DNA of 64,000 nt from Clostridium thermobutyricum DSM 4928 (GCF_002050515.1 NZ_LTAY01000048.1:155990-219989), one strand, 5' to 3'; positions 18,786 to 28,143 are shown, counted from the first letter of the stretch. A program made the numbers and translations. Notes: a model not told the origin generated them from the letters alone.

Positions 18786-19940
18786 ATGGAAGATTATGCA
18801 GTTAGGTTCAAAAACCTTACTAAAGAATATAAATTATATAAAAATGATAAAGATAGATTTAAAGATTTACTTTGGGGAAAAAGGTATAAACCTTTTAGAG
18901 CAATAGATAATCTTACATTAGATTTGCCAAGAGGAGAGGTTATAGGAATACTCGGGAAAAATGGTTCTGGTAAATCTACAATATTAAAAATGGTTACGGG
19001 AGTTGTATACCCAACAGAAGGTGAGATTGAAGTTAATGGAAAAGTTTCGGCTTTATTAGAGTTAACAGCTGGTTTTGATGGAGAGCTTACTGGAAGAGAA
19101 AATATTTTTTTAAAAGGTTATTCTATGGGAATGATAAGAAGTGAAGTTTCTAAAATATTAGAATCAGTAATAGAATTTTCAGAACTTGGAGATTACATAG
19201 ATCAACCTGTAAGAATGTATTCAAGTGGAATGAAAGCAAGGCTTGGCTTTGCAATTGCAGTAAATATAGATCCAGACATATTAGTTGTAGATGAAGCATT
19301 ATCAGTTGGAGATGAAATGTTTAGAGAAAAGTGCTTAAGAAGAATGGATAAGTTTAGAGATGAAGGAAAAACAATTCTTTTTGTTTCACACTCACTTCCT
19401 CAAATGAGAAATTTCTGTACAAAGGGAGCATGGCTATATCACGGAAAATTAATAGATTATGGAGAAATAGATGAAGTAGCAAATCTTTATAAACATTTTT
19501 TAAATGGAGTTTCCATAGATGATATTATAGAAAATAAGCATAAATATAAAGATTTAGTAGAGATAAAACAAAGTCTTACAGATGTAGACATGACAGAAGA
19601 AGAAATAATATTTAAAGGATTTGTTTCTTTAGAGCCATTAAATAAAGAATATAAGATTGATAATATCACTTTAAAAGATGATGAAACTGAATATGTATAT
19701 AAAGATATAGAATTAGTAAAAAGCACTGAAAAAAATGAAAATAAATATGATTATATATTTAAATTACCATTTACAGAAATACAAAAAGGGTTCTTTAATT
19801 TTGAAATTAATATAGATGTTGATGGAGAGAATTATAATAGGCAAGCTTGGTGTGCAAGCAAGTTTGGTCAATTTGTTAATAATGAGCATAATTTAGATAT
19901 AACAATAAAATCAAATAGAATGAAAATAAGAAAAGAATAA
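18786..19940 (+). CDS. Polysaccharide/teichoic acid export ATPase (TagH/Wzt-like)
   Basis: This 384-residue ABC ATPase energises the TagG-like permease upstream. Walker A GKNGSGKS is at residues 57-64, the signature YSSGMKARLGF follows at ~150, and Walker B with the catalytic Glu is DILVVDEAL. About 135 residues beyond the ATPase (from ~250) form an extra C-terminal region with beta-rich character, as in Wzt proteins that recognise the capped polymer; I do not recognise the exact domain. The gene is the last of its operon and ends four bases before a bidirectional terminator. Confidence 0.93.
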   Translation: MEDYAVRFKNLTKEYKLYKNDKDRFKDLLWGKRYKPFRAIDNLTLDLPRGEVIGILGKNGSGKSTILKMVTGVVYPTEGEIEVNGKVSALLELTAGFDGELTGRENIFLKGYSMGMIRSEVSKILESVIEFSELGDYIDQPVRMYSSGMKARLGFAIAVNIDPDILVVDEALSVGDEMFREKCLRRMDKFRDEGKTILFVSHSLPQMRNFCTKGAWLYHGKLIDYGEIDEVANLYKHFLNGVSIDDIIENKHKYKDLVEIKQSLTDVDMTEEEIIFKGFVSLEPLNKEYKIDNITLKDDETEYVYKDIELVKSTEKNENKYDYIFKLPFTEIQKGFFNFEINIDVDGENYNRQAWCASKFGQFVNNEHNLDITIKSNRMKIRKE

Positions 19941-19944
19941 TAAA

Positions 19945-19982
19945 AGACTTGAAGCATTATTTAGCTTCAAGTCTTCTTTTAT
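19945..19982. terminator. Bidirectional terminator containing the opposing gene's stop codon
   Basis: AGACTTGAAGC (19945-19955) pairs with GCTTCAAGTCT (19964-19974). It ends the TagH-like gene on the plus strand and the GT-C gene on the minus strand. The minus-strand stop codon (19957-19959) lies in the loop, so the hairpin is partly coding. Confidence 0.85.
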
Positions 19983-21438
19983 TATTTGAAAATGGCTTTA
20001 ATTTTAAAATTTCATTTATTCCAATAGAACTACTAGAGACTAATATAGGTAATATACAAACTAAATATCTAGAACGAGCTTCCCATAATATTAAGAATAA
20101 AAATACTCCAAATATACATATGTTAAAAAGAAAGCCAATTTTATTTTTAGATTTAAATAAACCTATTGAACCAATTAAAATTAAAAATAATAGTAATGAA
20201 TGACTAGCTTCTGAAAAAGAAGTAAATAGGTTATTTTTATCTCCATAAATGTATGTATGAAGAAAATTTGGCCTAATTGGCTTTCTAGATAATTTTTCAG
20301 GAGCGAAATAAGTTCCATCTCCCCAAGTATATTGTATTTTTTTATATAAGAATTTATTATATCCACCTATTCCATAATTTTCAAGTCTGGTTTTTATAGT
20401 TTTTATATTAAATTCTTGAATTTCTTTTTTTGTTTTACCAGCATTTTTACTTAAATCAACATCTTCTCCATTAAAGCCACCGTTGTCTTTAAGTCCCATC
20501 ATAATCCAATGTGTTGATGGAAGGCCTGCATCTTTTAAAGGGACAGGAATATATTTTTGACAAGTAGAAGCTATCAAAATAGATGAAACTATAAAAGAAA
20601 TAATAAAAAGTGATATAAATCTAAAAAATCCTTTTAAATTATCTATTATGAATATTGAAAAAATAGATAAAGCTATGAAACCTATTGCTATATTTGTTTT
20701 AATTCCTATTCCAAGAGCTAATATAATTCCAATAAATATTGGTAAGAATATATTCTTATTTTTACTTTTAATATAAATATAAAATAATAAGAAAGCTAGT
20801 GGAAGAAAAATCATTGTCAAAGTATCAGTATAAAAAATAGGTGTATAAGAGTAAAAAGGTGTTATTACGATAAATAAAAAAGAAGATATAGTAGCAACTC
20901 TTATATTAAATACCTTTTTAATTAATATGTAAGTTATTATTACACTAATTAAAACAACTATTATATTTATGACTACTGAACTAAGAATTAAATTAAAACC
21001 AAAATAGTAGCATAGTTTATAAAATTTCATCCATAAAACTGTTATAAAAATATTATTTGGATAAAGCTCATAAAAATAAGAAGAGAAAAATTCCCATTCA
21101 TTAGAAGCGACATTTGTAGAACTATTAAAAATAGGAGTCATATCCCAGCCAGGGTTTACTGCAAAAAAGTATCCAAAAAATATTTGAAGCAAAATAAATA
21201 TAATTAAATTAATAATTGATATTATTAAAAGACTTCTTTTACTTAAATTTTTAGTAATAAAGCATAAAAATAAAAATCCTAAACATAAAAGTAAAAACAA
21301 GAAAAATACAAATCCTTTATTAAGTTTTTGATTGAAAGGATTTAAAAGAGCAAAATGAAAACAAAAACTAATTACTAATAAAAATATTACATTAAATATT
21401 ATTAGTAAAGTATTTTTTAATTTACTTTTCTTCATCAT
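19957..21438 (-). CDS. GT-C fold membrane glycosyltransferase, copy A
   Basis: This 493-residue polytopic protein has about 11-12 hydrophobic segments and resembles PMT/GT39-like GT-C transferases that use polyprenyl-phosphate sugars outside the membrane. Paralogues at 42176 and 43838 share YPNNIF, PIFYTDTLTMIFLP, GIKTNIAIG (GIKNNI in the others), THWIMMGL and TWGDG. The last two probably lie in outer catalytic loops. It overlaps the synthase gene upstream by exactly 17 bases. Its likely job is to decorate a wall polymer or lipid with the sugar made lipid-linked by its partner. Confidence 0.82.
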   Translation of the reverse strand: MMKKSKLKNTLLIIFNVIFLLVISFCFHFALLNPFNQKLNKGFVFFLFLLLCLGFLFLCFITKNLSKRSLLIISIINLIIFILLQIFFGYFFAVNPGWDMTPIFNSSTNVASNEWEFFSSYFYELYPNNIFITVLWMKFYKLCYYFGFNLILSSVVINIIVVLISVIITYILIKKVFNIRVATISSFLFIVITPFYSYTPIFYTDTLTMIFLPLAFLLFYIYIKSKNKNIFLPIFIGIILALGIGIKTNIAIGFIALSIFSIFIIDNLKGFFRFISLFIISFIVSSILIASTCQKYIPVPLKDAGLPSTHWIMMGLKDNGGFNGEDVDLSKNAGKTKKEIQEFNIKTIKTRLENYGIGGYNKFLYKKIQYTWGDGTYFAPEKLSRKPIRPNFLHTYIYGDKNNLFTSFSEASHSLLLFLILIGSIGLFKSKNKIGFLFNICIFGVFLFLILWEARSRYLVCILPILVSSSSIGINEILKLKPFSNNKRRLEAK

Positions 21439-22369
21439 TGAAATTTACCTTATCCTTTATAATATATAATGGTCTATTTTTGCTTTCATCATAAATTCTT
21501 CCTATATATTCTCCTATTATTCCTAAAGAAAGTATTTGAACTCCACCAAAGAAAGTCATAACAGAAATAAGAGATGTCCATCCAATACTAGCACTAAATA
21601 CAAACTTACTTATAAGAGCATATACAAAAATTAAAAATGAAATAAATATAGAGAAAAAGCCAAATGCGGACATAAGCTTTAATGGTTTTGATGAAAATGA
21701 AATTATACCATCGCTTGCAAACTTAAGCATTTTAGATAAAGGATATTTTGTTTCTCCAGCAAATCTTTCATCACGAGTGTATTCTATATATGTTTGATTA
21801 AATCCAATCCAACTAATCATTCCTCTTATAAATCTATTTTGTTCTGGCATTTCTCTAAATGCTTTTACAACTGATTTGTCAATAAGTCTAAAATCTCCAG
21901 TATCTTTAGGAATTTTTATATCAGACATTTTAGCAAGGAATCTATAAAAATATTTAGCAGTTATAAGCTTAAATTTACTTTCTCCTTTTCTTTTCCCTCT
22001 TTTTCCATAAACAACTTCATAACCTTCTTTCCATTTTTCAATCATTTGTGGAATAAGTTCAGGTGGATCTTGAAGATCTGCATCAATAATGACTACTGCA
22101 TCACCAGAACAATTAAAAAGTCCAGCAGTAACAGCTACTTGATGTCCAAAATTTCTAGCAAAGTTTATAACTTTAACTTTTTCATTTTCTTTCGATATAT
22201 CCTTTAGAATATCTAGAGTTTTATCTGTACTCCCGTCATTTATAAAAATAATTTCATAATCATAAGAATCAATAGATTCCATAACAGATTTTAATCTGTT
22301 ATAACATTCTTGTGCTACAAGTTCCTCAAAATACATAGGAACAATAACACTAATTAAATTTTTATTCAA
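21422..22369 (-). CDS. Polyprenyl-phosphate sugar synthase (GtrB/CsbB-like GT2), copy A
   Basis: This 315-residue DPM1-type GT2 loads a sugar onto polyprenyl phosphate on the inner face. It has the catalytic FINDGSTDKT and DADLQDPPELIP motifs, the GKRGKRKGESKFK stretch, and two C-terminal membrane segments (~228-250 and ~265-290) as in GtrB/CsbB. The start is TTG with GAGGTG upstream. A copy at 41236 is nearly identical in its catalytic core. With the GT-C gene overlapping it, it forms part of a three-component glycosylation system; a small GtcA-type flippase is not seen in the window. Confidence 0.92.
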   Translation of the reverse strand: MNKNLISVIVPMYFEELVAQECYNRLKSVMESIDSYDYEIIFINDGSTDKTLDILKDISKENEKVKVINFARNFGHQVAVTAGLFNCSGDAVVIIDADLQDPPELIPQMIEKWKEGYEVVYGKRGKRKGESKFKLITAKYFYRFLAKMSDIKIPKDTGDFRLIDKSVVKAFREMPEQNRFIRGMISWIGFNQTYIEYTRDERFAGETKYPLSKMLKFASDGIISFSSKPLKLMSAFGFFSIFISFLIFVYALISKFVFSASIGWTSLISVMTFFGGVQILSLGIIGEYIGRIYDESKNRPLYIIKDKVNFNDEEK

Positions 22370-22930
22370 AAAATCACCTCATAAAATTTTTATACCATGT
22401 TTAATTTATAAACAAAGATATTATACCATAAAATTGCTAATCAGTTAAAAATATTAATAAATTGTAACTTGAAAATGGTTTTTTTTAGACTATTTTTATA
22501 TTACTATCTAAAATTAAAAAATATATTATAATTAGAAATTGTTTTTTTATAAATATAATGAATTAATAAAAATATAGAATAATATTTATATATTAAACAT
22601 AATTTATATGAAAATTTTTTCTCAAAAAATTAAATCAATCATAACTCTCCGCTAATTTTACCCTATCAAATAAAAAATAATTAATTAAAAAAAATAATAA
22701 AAAATTTTTTCAAAAAAAATCTAAATTTTTTTATCCAAAATTCATTTCTCGTAATACTTATTTATTAGAAGCACTCCTAAAAGCACTTTGGTTAGTGATT
22801 TTTAAACTATTTGTATTGTTTTTTTGAGTTGTTGCTTATGTTGTAAGCTTTGTATTTTGTTTTTATGTGCTTTAGGGGATTGTTTTAGAGATTTATTTTA
22901 TAAAAATTATAATTTAGGGGAGTGAATTTT
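22370..22930. other. Divergent intergenic region with strong strand-skew switch
   Basis: About 560 bases without a gene. 22681-22740 is almost pure A/T. The top strand is C-biased in 22621-22740 (17 C, 1 G) and G-biased in 22801-22920 (24 G, 4 C). AAGCACT repeats at 22769 and 22781, and a near inverted repeat CCTAAAAGCAC (22776) / GTGCTTTAGG (22867) frames the switch. It must hold the promoters of both flanking genes and could hold a phage-type origin. Confidence 0.5.
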
Positions 22931-23659
22931 ATGAGAAAAATTATTTTAGGATTTGATCAAAAGAAGGCTATGGAGGATAATCTTGAGCTTAAAGATTTGG
23001 TTTTACTTAGGTTTATTGTTGATGGAATTAATGATAAATGGCTTTTAAAGAAAGAGATTGATGGGGAAGTTTTTTATTGGGTTAAGATGAGTGCTATTTT
23101 GGAAACTTATCCTGTTATTGATTTAAAAACTAAGGATTCTATAAGGAGAAGACTTAAAGTTTTAGTTGAGAAGGGATATTTAAAATACAAGCTTTACTTT
23201 AGTGGTGGAAAGTATACTTTTTATAATATTACAAATCTTACTAAGGAGCTTTGTATTTTTAATGGAGGTTATTCTAAAGATAGAAAAAATAAAAATTTAA
23301 AAGGAAATAAATTTAATAAGAAAGAGTTTCCACCTAGAAATAAGGTTTCACTAGATAATATTGATGAAAATTCTATTAAAGAGGTAGTTGATTATTTGAA
23401 TTTTAAGATTGGTGCTAATTATAAAAGTAGTAGTAATGGAACTATAACTTATATAACTACTCTTATTGATGAAGGTTTTAGCATTAATGACTTTAAGTGT
23501 GTTATTGATAAAAAATATAAAGAGTGGGCTAAAACTCCTTATGAAAAATATTTAAGACCTTCAACTCTTTTTAAGAAACAAAATTTTGAGGAATATTTAA
23601 ATCAAAAAGAAAATCATGAAATTTTAACTCCTGATTATGAAGCTTTTGATGAGTTTTAA
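22931..23659 (+). CDS. Phage replisome organiser (DnaD-like with Phg_2220_C domain)
   Basis: This ~242-residue protein has an N-terminal winged-helix region (~10-110, with KDSIRRRLKVLVEKGYLKY as its recognition-helix part) and a C-terminal phage-type domain (~150-235) with VVDYLNFKIGANYKSS and EYLRPSTLF-like KYLRPSTLF. The latter matches the conserved phage C-terminal domain of replisome organisers that load the helicase at a phage origin. A GTG at 22922 is part of the ribosome site; the ATG at 22931 with AGGGGAG is preferred. It is followed by a DnaB-type helicase, the expected partner. Confidence 0.85.
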   Translation: MRKIILGFDQKKAMEDNLELKDLVLLRFIVDGINDKWLLKKEIDGEVFYWVKMSAILETYPVIDLKTKDSIRRRLKVLVEKGYLKYKLYFSGGKYTFYNITNLTKELCIFNGGYSKDRKNKNLKGNKFNKKEFPPRNKVSLDNIDENSIKEVVDYLNFKIGANYKSSSNGTITYITTLIDEGFSINDFKCVIDKKYKEWAKTPYEKYLRPSTLFKKQNFEEYLNQKENHEILTPDYEAFDEF

Positions 23660-23670
23660 GAGGTGATTTT

Positions 23671-24966
23671 ATGATAGATATGTTTAATTTAGATGCTGAA
23701 AAAGAGATTTTAGGTAATATTTTAATTGATGATAGTAACTTTCCAAAATGTATAGATGTTATAAATGAATTTGATTTTTATGATAAGAAGCATAAGGTTC
23801 TTTTTAGTAAAATGAAAGAAATTTATGCAGAAGGTAAAAGAATAAATGAAATTAATTTAACTGAAGCAATTGGAAAAAAAGATGTTTTAGAAATTGGAGG
23901 AGTTAATTATATTTCTAGTTTACAGGTCTTTAGTAATGTAGCTGAAAAATCATATAATGTAGATTTAAAATCTTGTTTAAGACTTGTAAAAGGATATAGT
24001 GAAAAAAGATATTTAAAGAATTTACTTTGTAGAGCTGTTAATGCTATAGAAAATGGTGAACTTAGTAATGATATTATAAAGGAAGGAATTTATAAAGGCC
24101 TTTCAAAAAGCTTTAAGTCTAATGATAAAACTTTATCTCCAGAAGAATATTTGTTTAAAGGTTTAGAAGAAATTGAAAAGAGATATGTAAATGGTGGAGA
24201 TATTCAAGGAATGAGAACTGGATATAAATCTCTTGATGAAAATTTAAATGGACTTAAAAAGGGCGAGCTTGTTATTGTAGCAGGAAGACCTAGCATGGGT
24301 AAAACTGTTTTTGCTTTAAATCTTTTAGATAGGCTTTCTGATAATAATTATAAAGTTCTTTTACATGAACTAGAAATGGGAGAAGAAACTATTTCTATGA
24401 GGCTTTTTTCTTCAAGATTAAATATAGAAAATAAACTTCTTCAAAGTGGAAAGTTATCTGAAGAACAATTTATGATTCTTATTGATGAATATCAAAAATT
24501 GATAAAAAGAGGAAATGCTTTTATAGACTTTGGAAGCAAACAATCTCTTTTATCTATAAGTGCAAAAGCAAAAACTATGAAACAAACAAAAGGACTTGAT
24601 GTTCTTATAATAGATTATTTAGGTCTTATGGATATTGATTTAAAAGATACTAGAACTAATGCAGTTGGAGAAATAACAAGAGGATTAAAGCTTCTTGCTA
24701 AAGAACTTAATATAAATATTGTTCTTCTTTGCCAATTATCAAGAGCAGTAGAAGGAAGAATTGACAAAAGACCTATGCTATCAGATTTAAGAGATAGTGG
24801 AAATATAGAACAAGATGCAGATGTTGTTATTTTTACTTATAGAGAAAAATATTATGATAAAAAATTAAAAGAGGACAAGCTAGAACTTATAGTAGGAAAA
24901 AATAGAAATGGTAAAACAGGAACTATAAAATTAGATTTTTATCCTGAATATCAAAAAATAGCATAA
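23671..24966 (+). CDS. DnaB-like replicative helicase, phage type
   Basis: This 431-residue hexameric helicase of the RecA-fold DnaB family has an N-terminal DnaB_N domain (LDAEKEILGNIL at the start) and a C-terminal motor. Walker A GRPSMGKT is at ~205-212, the catalytic HELEMGEE stretch follows, Walker B is VLIIDYLGL, and the sensor/Arg region is LSDLRDSGNIEQDADVV. Length and motifs are complete, so it looks functional. It lies 11 bases after the DnaD-like gene and ahead of a small paralogue of that gene's N-terminal domain, a layout of temperate phages. The chromosomal dnaB would be expected next to ribosomal genes instead. Confidence 0.93.
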   Translation: MIDMFNLDAEKEILGNILIDDSNFPKCIDVINEFDFYDKKHKVLFSKMKEIYAEGKRINEINLTEAIGKKDVLEIGGVNYISSLQVFSNVAEKSYNVDLKSCLRLVKGYSEKRYLKNLLCRAVNAIENGELSNDIIKEGIYKGLSKSFKSNDKTLSPEEYLFKGLEEIEKRYVNGGDIQGMRTGYKSLDENLNGLKKGELVIVAGRPSMGKTVFALNLLDRLSDNNYKVLLHELEMGEETISMRLFSSRLNIENKLLQSGKLSEEQFMILIDEYQKLIKRGNAFIDFGSKQSLLSISAKAKTMKQTKGLDVLIIDYLGLMDIDLKDTRTNAVGEITRGLKLLAKELNINIVLLCQLSRAVEGRIDKRPMLSDLRDSGNIEQDADVVIFTYREKYYDKKLKEDKLELIVGKNRNGKTGTIKLDFYPEYQKIA

Positions 24967-24982
24967 TTTTATGGAGGTGCAT

Positions 24983-25378
24983 ATGTATAAGAAAATAGAA
25001 GGATTTTATCAAGAGGCTTTGATTAAAAGTGGTTTAGATATAAAAGATGTGCATATATTAAGATACATGCTTGATTTTATGGATTCAGGCATTTTAAGAA
25101 AGCGTATTATAAATGGAAAAGATTTTTATTGGATAAGAACAGATTTAATTATAGAAGATAATCCTATATTAAAAATAAATTTGAAAAATTCTATTAGAAA
25201 AAGAATTAAAAAGCTTATTGATAAAGAATTTTTAGAATATGTTAATTATAAAAAAGGTACAAATAAAACTTTATATAGAAGAGGTAAAGCTTTAGAAAAA
25301 ATTGAAGATAAAAATTATAAGAGAGATTTATCATATTTTATAAAAGGATATTCATGGAATAAAGAAGAATATTATTAA
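24983..25378 (+). CDS. Free-standing winged-helix paralogue of the phage replisome organiser
   Basis: This ~131-residue protein aligns with the N-terminal winged-helix half of the protein at 22931: DFYWIRTDLIIEDNPIL against EVFYWVKMSAILETYPVI, and LKNSIRKRIKKLIDKEFLEY against TKDSIRRRLKVLVEKGYLKY. It lacks the C-terminal phage domain. The ATG at 24971 is part of the GGAGGTG ribosome site, so ATG 24983 is chosen. It could be an origin-binding or regulatory partner in the same module. No further family is recognised. Confidence 0.75.
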   Translation: MYKKIEGFYQEALIKSGLDIKDVHILRYMLDFMDSGILRKRIINGKDFYWIRTDLIIEDNPILKINLKNSIRKRIKKLIDKEFLEYVNYKKGTNKTLYRRGKALEKIEDKNYKRDLSYFIKGYSWNKEEYY

Positions 25379-25405
25379 ATATAAAGTGAGTATAGGAAGG
25401 GAGAA

Positions 25406-25498
25406 ATGAGAAAAAATTATTTAATTGAATAATTAAGAGAGCATGCTAATACTTGAATTTCTGAAAATATGATTTTAGATATTTATAAAAATAAATAA
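25406..25498 (+). pseudogene. Possible remnant of a small gene with two in-frame stops
   Basis: A good ribosome site (GGAAGGGAG) precedes ATG 25406. The frame reads MRKNYLIE, stop, LREHANT, stop, ISENMILDIYKNK and then a final stop at 25496. Both stops are one base from sense codons and the pieces read like ordinary protein. It may be a decayed fourth gene of the phage module. The length is short, so chance is possible. Confidence 0.35.
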
Positions 25499-25513
25499 TT
25501 ATAATATTAAAAT

Positions 25514-25569
25514 AAAAAGAGCTACATGTAAGTAGAATTTTCTAACTTATTCTTTGTAGCTCTTTTTAT
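25514..25569. terminator. Bidirectional hairpin terminator
   Basis: AAAAGAGCTACA (25515-25526) pairs with TGTAGCTCTTTT (25555-25566) across a 28-base loop with little internal pairing. A/T tails on both sides let it end the phage-type module and the opposing DMT transporter gene. Confidence 0.75.
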
Positions 25570-25580
25570 ATATAATTTTT

Positions 25581-26549
25581 TTATGCAAGTGAAGTAGCAA
25601 GTTCTTTTTTTCTTGCAGAACCTAATAAAACTCCAATTACAATTATTATACTAGCTATTAATAATCTAGCATTTAAATGATTATGCATGAATATAACTTG
25701 TAAGAAAACAGCCCAAACACCGTAAGTTATATTAAGTCCCATGGCTCTTGAAGGACCTATTTTGTGTACTGATACATAGTAAATCCAAGTTGAAAATGCT
25801 CCTATAGAAGCTGCTAAAAATGCAACAGCTCCAGAGTGTGAGAATATAACTGGAATAACATATTTAATTGCTCCCACAACTGGAAGTATTATTACTAAAT
25901 CTATAATTAAAGATGAAGTAACAGTTATTAAAAGAGCCATATGTTGAGCTATAGTTTCTTTTTTCATACCCCATGATAAAAATACTCCTTGAATTCCCCA
26001 TCCTAAAGCTGATAAGAATGAGAAAACAAGTCCAAGAGCCATGTTAGGATGATGAATTGAAAGACTTCCAGGTTTATAACCTATATAAATTACAGCAAAA
26101 ATTATTAATATAAGTCCTAAATAAGTTTTCATAGGAAGTTTTTCTTTTAAAAATATTCTAGCAATTATAGCACCTAAAACAGGATATGTTGAAGAAATTA
26201 TTGAAGCATAAGCAGCTCCAGAATATTTAACTCCTAGAATATAAAATAACATTCCAAGAGGACCTCCAAGTATTCCTGCAATTACTAATATTGCTCCATT
26301 TCTACTAAAAAAGCTAGGTATAATTTGTTTTATCTTACCTCTTATAACTAATGTTATAAAAGTCCAAAAACAAACAAATACATCATTTAAGAAATTGCTT
26401 AAAAAAGGTGCAAAGAATGCCATATAAGGACTTCCAAGCGGATTTAAAGTAAGTGCAATTCCTATTAAAACTGTGTTCATTGCCCAAGTGATACCAGAAA
26501 TTAATCCAGCACCATTACCAAGTAGGGCTAAATTATTATTTTTATTCAT
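25581..26549 (-). CDS. EamA/DMT-family membrane transporter
   Basis: This 322-residue protein has ten predicted membrane segments in two EamA repeats. The first repeat ends near KYSGAAYASIISSTYPVLGAIIARIFLKEKL, of which the last part (FLKEKLPMKTYLGLILI) is the usual EamA repeat end. The second repeat contains HKIGPSRAMGLNITYGVWAV. DMT proteins export or import small metabolites; the substrate is unknown. The start has AAGGAG upstream. The gene is alone on the minus strand and diverges from the rhodanese gene. Confidence 0.9.
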   Translation of the reverse strand: MNKNNNLALLGNGAGLISGITWAMNTVLIGIALTLNPLGSPYMAFFAPFLSNFLNDVFVCFWTFITLVIRGKIKQIIPSFFSRNGAILVIAGILGGPLGMLFYILGVKYSGAAYASIISSTYPVLGAIIARIFLKEKLPMKTYLGLILIIFAVIYIGYKPGSLSIHHPNMALGLVFSFLSALGWGIQGVFLSWGMKKETIAQHMALLITVTSSLIIDLVIILPVVGAIKYVIPVIFSHSGAVAFLAASIGAFSTWIYYVSVHKIGPSRAMGLNITYGVWAVFLQVIFMHNHLNARLLIASIIIVIGVLLGSARKKELATSLA

Positions 26550-26775
26550 TATAAAATCTCCTTGTGTAAAAATACCTACTCCATTTTAATAAAATAAATT
26601 TAGAATTACATAAAAAATCAATTTATTTTACAAAAAAGAAATTGTATTAAATAAAAATACATGTATATTTAGTTAAAAAATAGTACTAAAATGTAAAAAT
26701 AAGCTTTGAAATTAGTTTTTATTTTTATGTGTAGTAAAATTAAAAAGTATCAAATTTAAATAGAAGGATTAAAGA

Positions 26776-27969
26776 ATGGATAGAAAAGAATTAAGAAAAG
26801 TATTAGAAAATTCAAAATGTACTATTATTGATTTAAGAGATAGCAATTCTTTTAATGGATGGAAATTAAATGGAGAATTATTAGAAGGACATATAAAAGG
26901 AGCCTTAAATATTTCAGCTAATTGGATAGATAAAGAAAGTTTATTAATAGAAGACGAGAACACTGTTATTCTTTGTTATTCTAAAGATGAAGAACTTATA
27001 AAAGGGTTTGAAATGTTTAAAGAAGTAAAAAAACTTGATTATTTTGATATGAGAGAATTAACTTTAGATGATAAAGATTTAGTTGAATACTATAAAAATT
27101 ATAATCTTTTAGTACCTCCAGAATTTATTATAGAAAATAAAGATTTAAAAATATTTCATGTAGGTTTTGGAAGTGAAGAATCTACTTCAAGAAAAGGACA
27201 CATAAAAAATAGTGTATATATTGATACTGATGAGCTTGAACCACCTCCACTTTGGAGAATTGCAAATAAAGAAATTTTAGAGGAAGTTTCTAAAAAATAT
27301 GGACTTCATTGTAAAGATAAAGTAGTTATTAGTGCATGGGACCAAATGGCAGCTTTTAGGGTTGCATTAATATTTGAATATATGGGAATAGAAAATGTTA
27401 TGGTTTTAAATGGTGGCTTAGAATATTTTGAAAAAATGGGTTATCCATTAAGTAAAGAAAAAAATATATCAATAGAAGAATATTTAAAAACAGAAGACTA
27501 TGAATTAAAAGAAGAGAAAAATAATTTAGACTTTGGAGTTCAAATTCCTAATAAAAAAGAAATTATTATAACTACAGAGGAAGTTAAAGAAAACTTAGAA
27601 AAAGAAGAGTTTACATTAGTAGATAATAGAACCTTTGAAGAATTTACAGGAGAAATATCAGGATATTCTTATCATGATAAAGCGGCAAGAATACCTAAAG
27701 CAAAATTTGGTTATGCAGGATTTTTTGGAGCAAATAGCTTAGATTATTATAGAAATATAGATGGAACTATGAAAGCTAAGGAAGATATAGAACATTTATG
27801 GAGAGAAATAGATTTAAGTAAAAAGCTAGTATTTATGTGTGGAAGTGGATGGAGAGCAAGTGAAGTTTATTTTTATGCGAAAGTTTTAGGATATGAAAAC
27901 ATTGGGGTATATAGTGATGGATGGATTGGATGGAGTAGTGATGAAAGAAATCCAATTGAAAAGGGATAA
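26776..27969 (+). CDS. Sulfurtransferase with three rhodanese-like domains
   Basis: This 397-residue cytoplasmic protein contains three rhodanese folds. The first (~1-110) has a Cys in its loop (ILCYSKDEE). The second (~125-240) has lost the catalytic Cys (VVISAWDQMAAF, Ala in its place). The third (~270-395) carries a canonical loop CGSGWRAS with Cys at residue ~355. It would transfer sulfane sulfur from thiosulfate or a persulfide to an acceptor. The AAGGA ribosome site lies nine bases upstream. No sulfur-metabolism neighbour is present. Confidence 0.88.
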   Translation: MDRKELRKVLENSKCTIIDLRDSNSFNGWKLNGELLEGHIKGALNISANWIDKESLLIEDENTVILCYSKDEELIKGFEMFKEVKKLDYFDMRELTLDDKDLVEYYKNYNLLVPPEFIIENKDLKIFHVGFGSEESTSRKGHIKNSVYIDTDELEPPPLWRIANKEILEEVSKKYGLHCKDKVVISAWDQMAAFRVALIFEYMGIENVMVLNGGLEYFEKMGYPLSKEKNISIEEYLKTEDYELKEEKNNLDFGVQIPNKKEIIITTEEVKENLEKEEFTLVDNRTFEEFTGEISGYSYHDKAARIPKAKFGYAGFFGANSLDYYRNIDGTMKAKEDIEHLWREIDLSKKLVFMCGSGWRASEVYFYAKVLGYENIGVYSDGWIGWSSDERNPIEKG

Positions 27970-28143
27970 TATTTTCTATAATTAAATATATAAAGTGTAA
28001 AATATAGTTAATTTTTATATATAATGGATTGGATTTAATATTATTTTTATTTATTTCATATTGGACTAAAACATATTTAAAATGAACAATATAATATAAA
28101 AATATCCATATTATTAGATAGCATACTGATTTTTTATATATGC

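Noticed and set aside
19949..20203. 84-residue plus-strand ORF after the TagH-like gene
   Set aside because: Antisense to the GT-C gene and begins within the bidirectional terminator.
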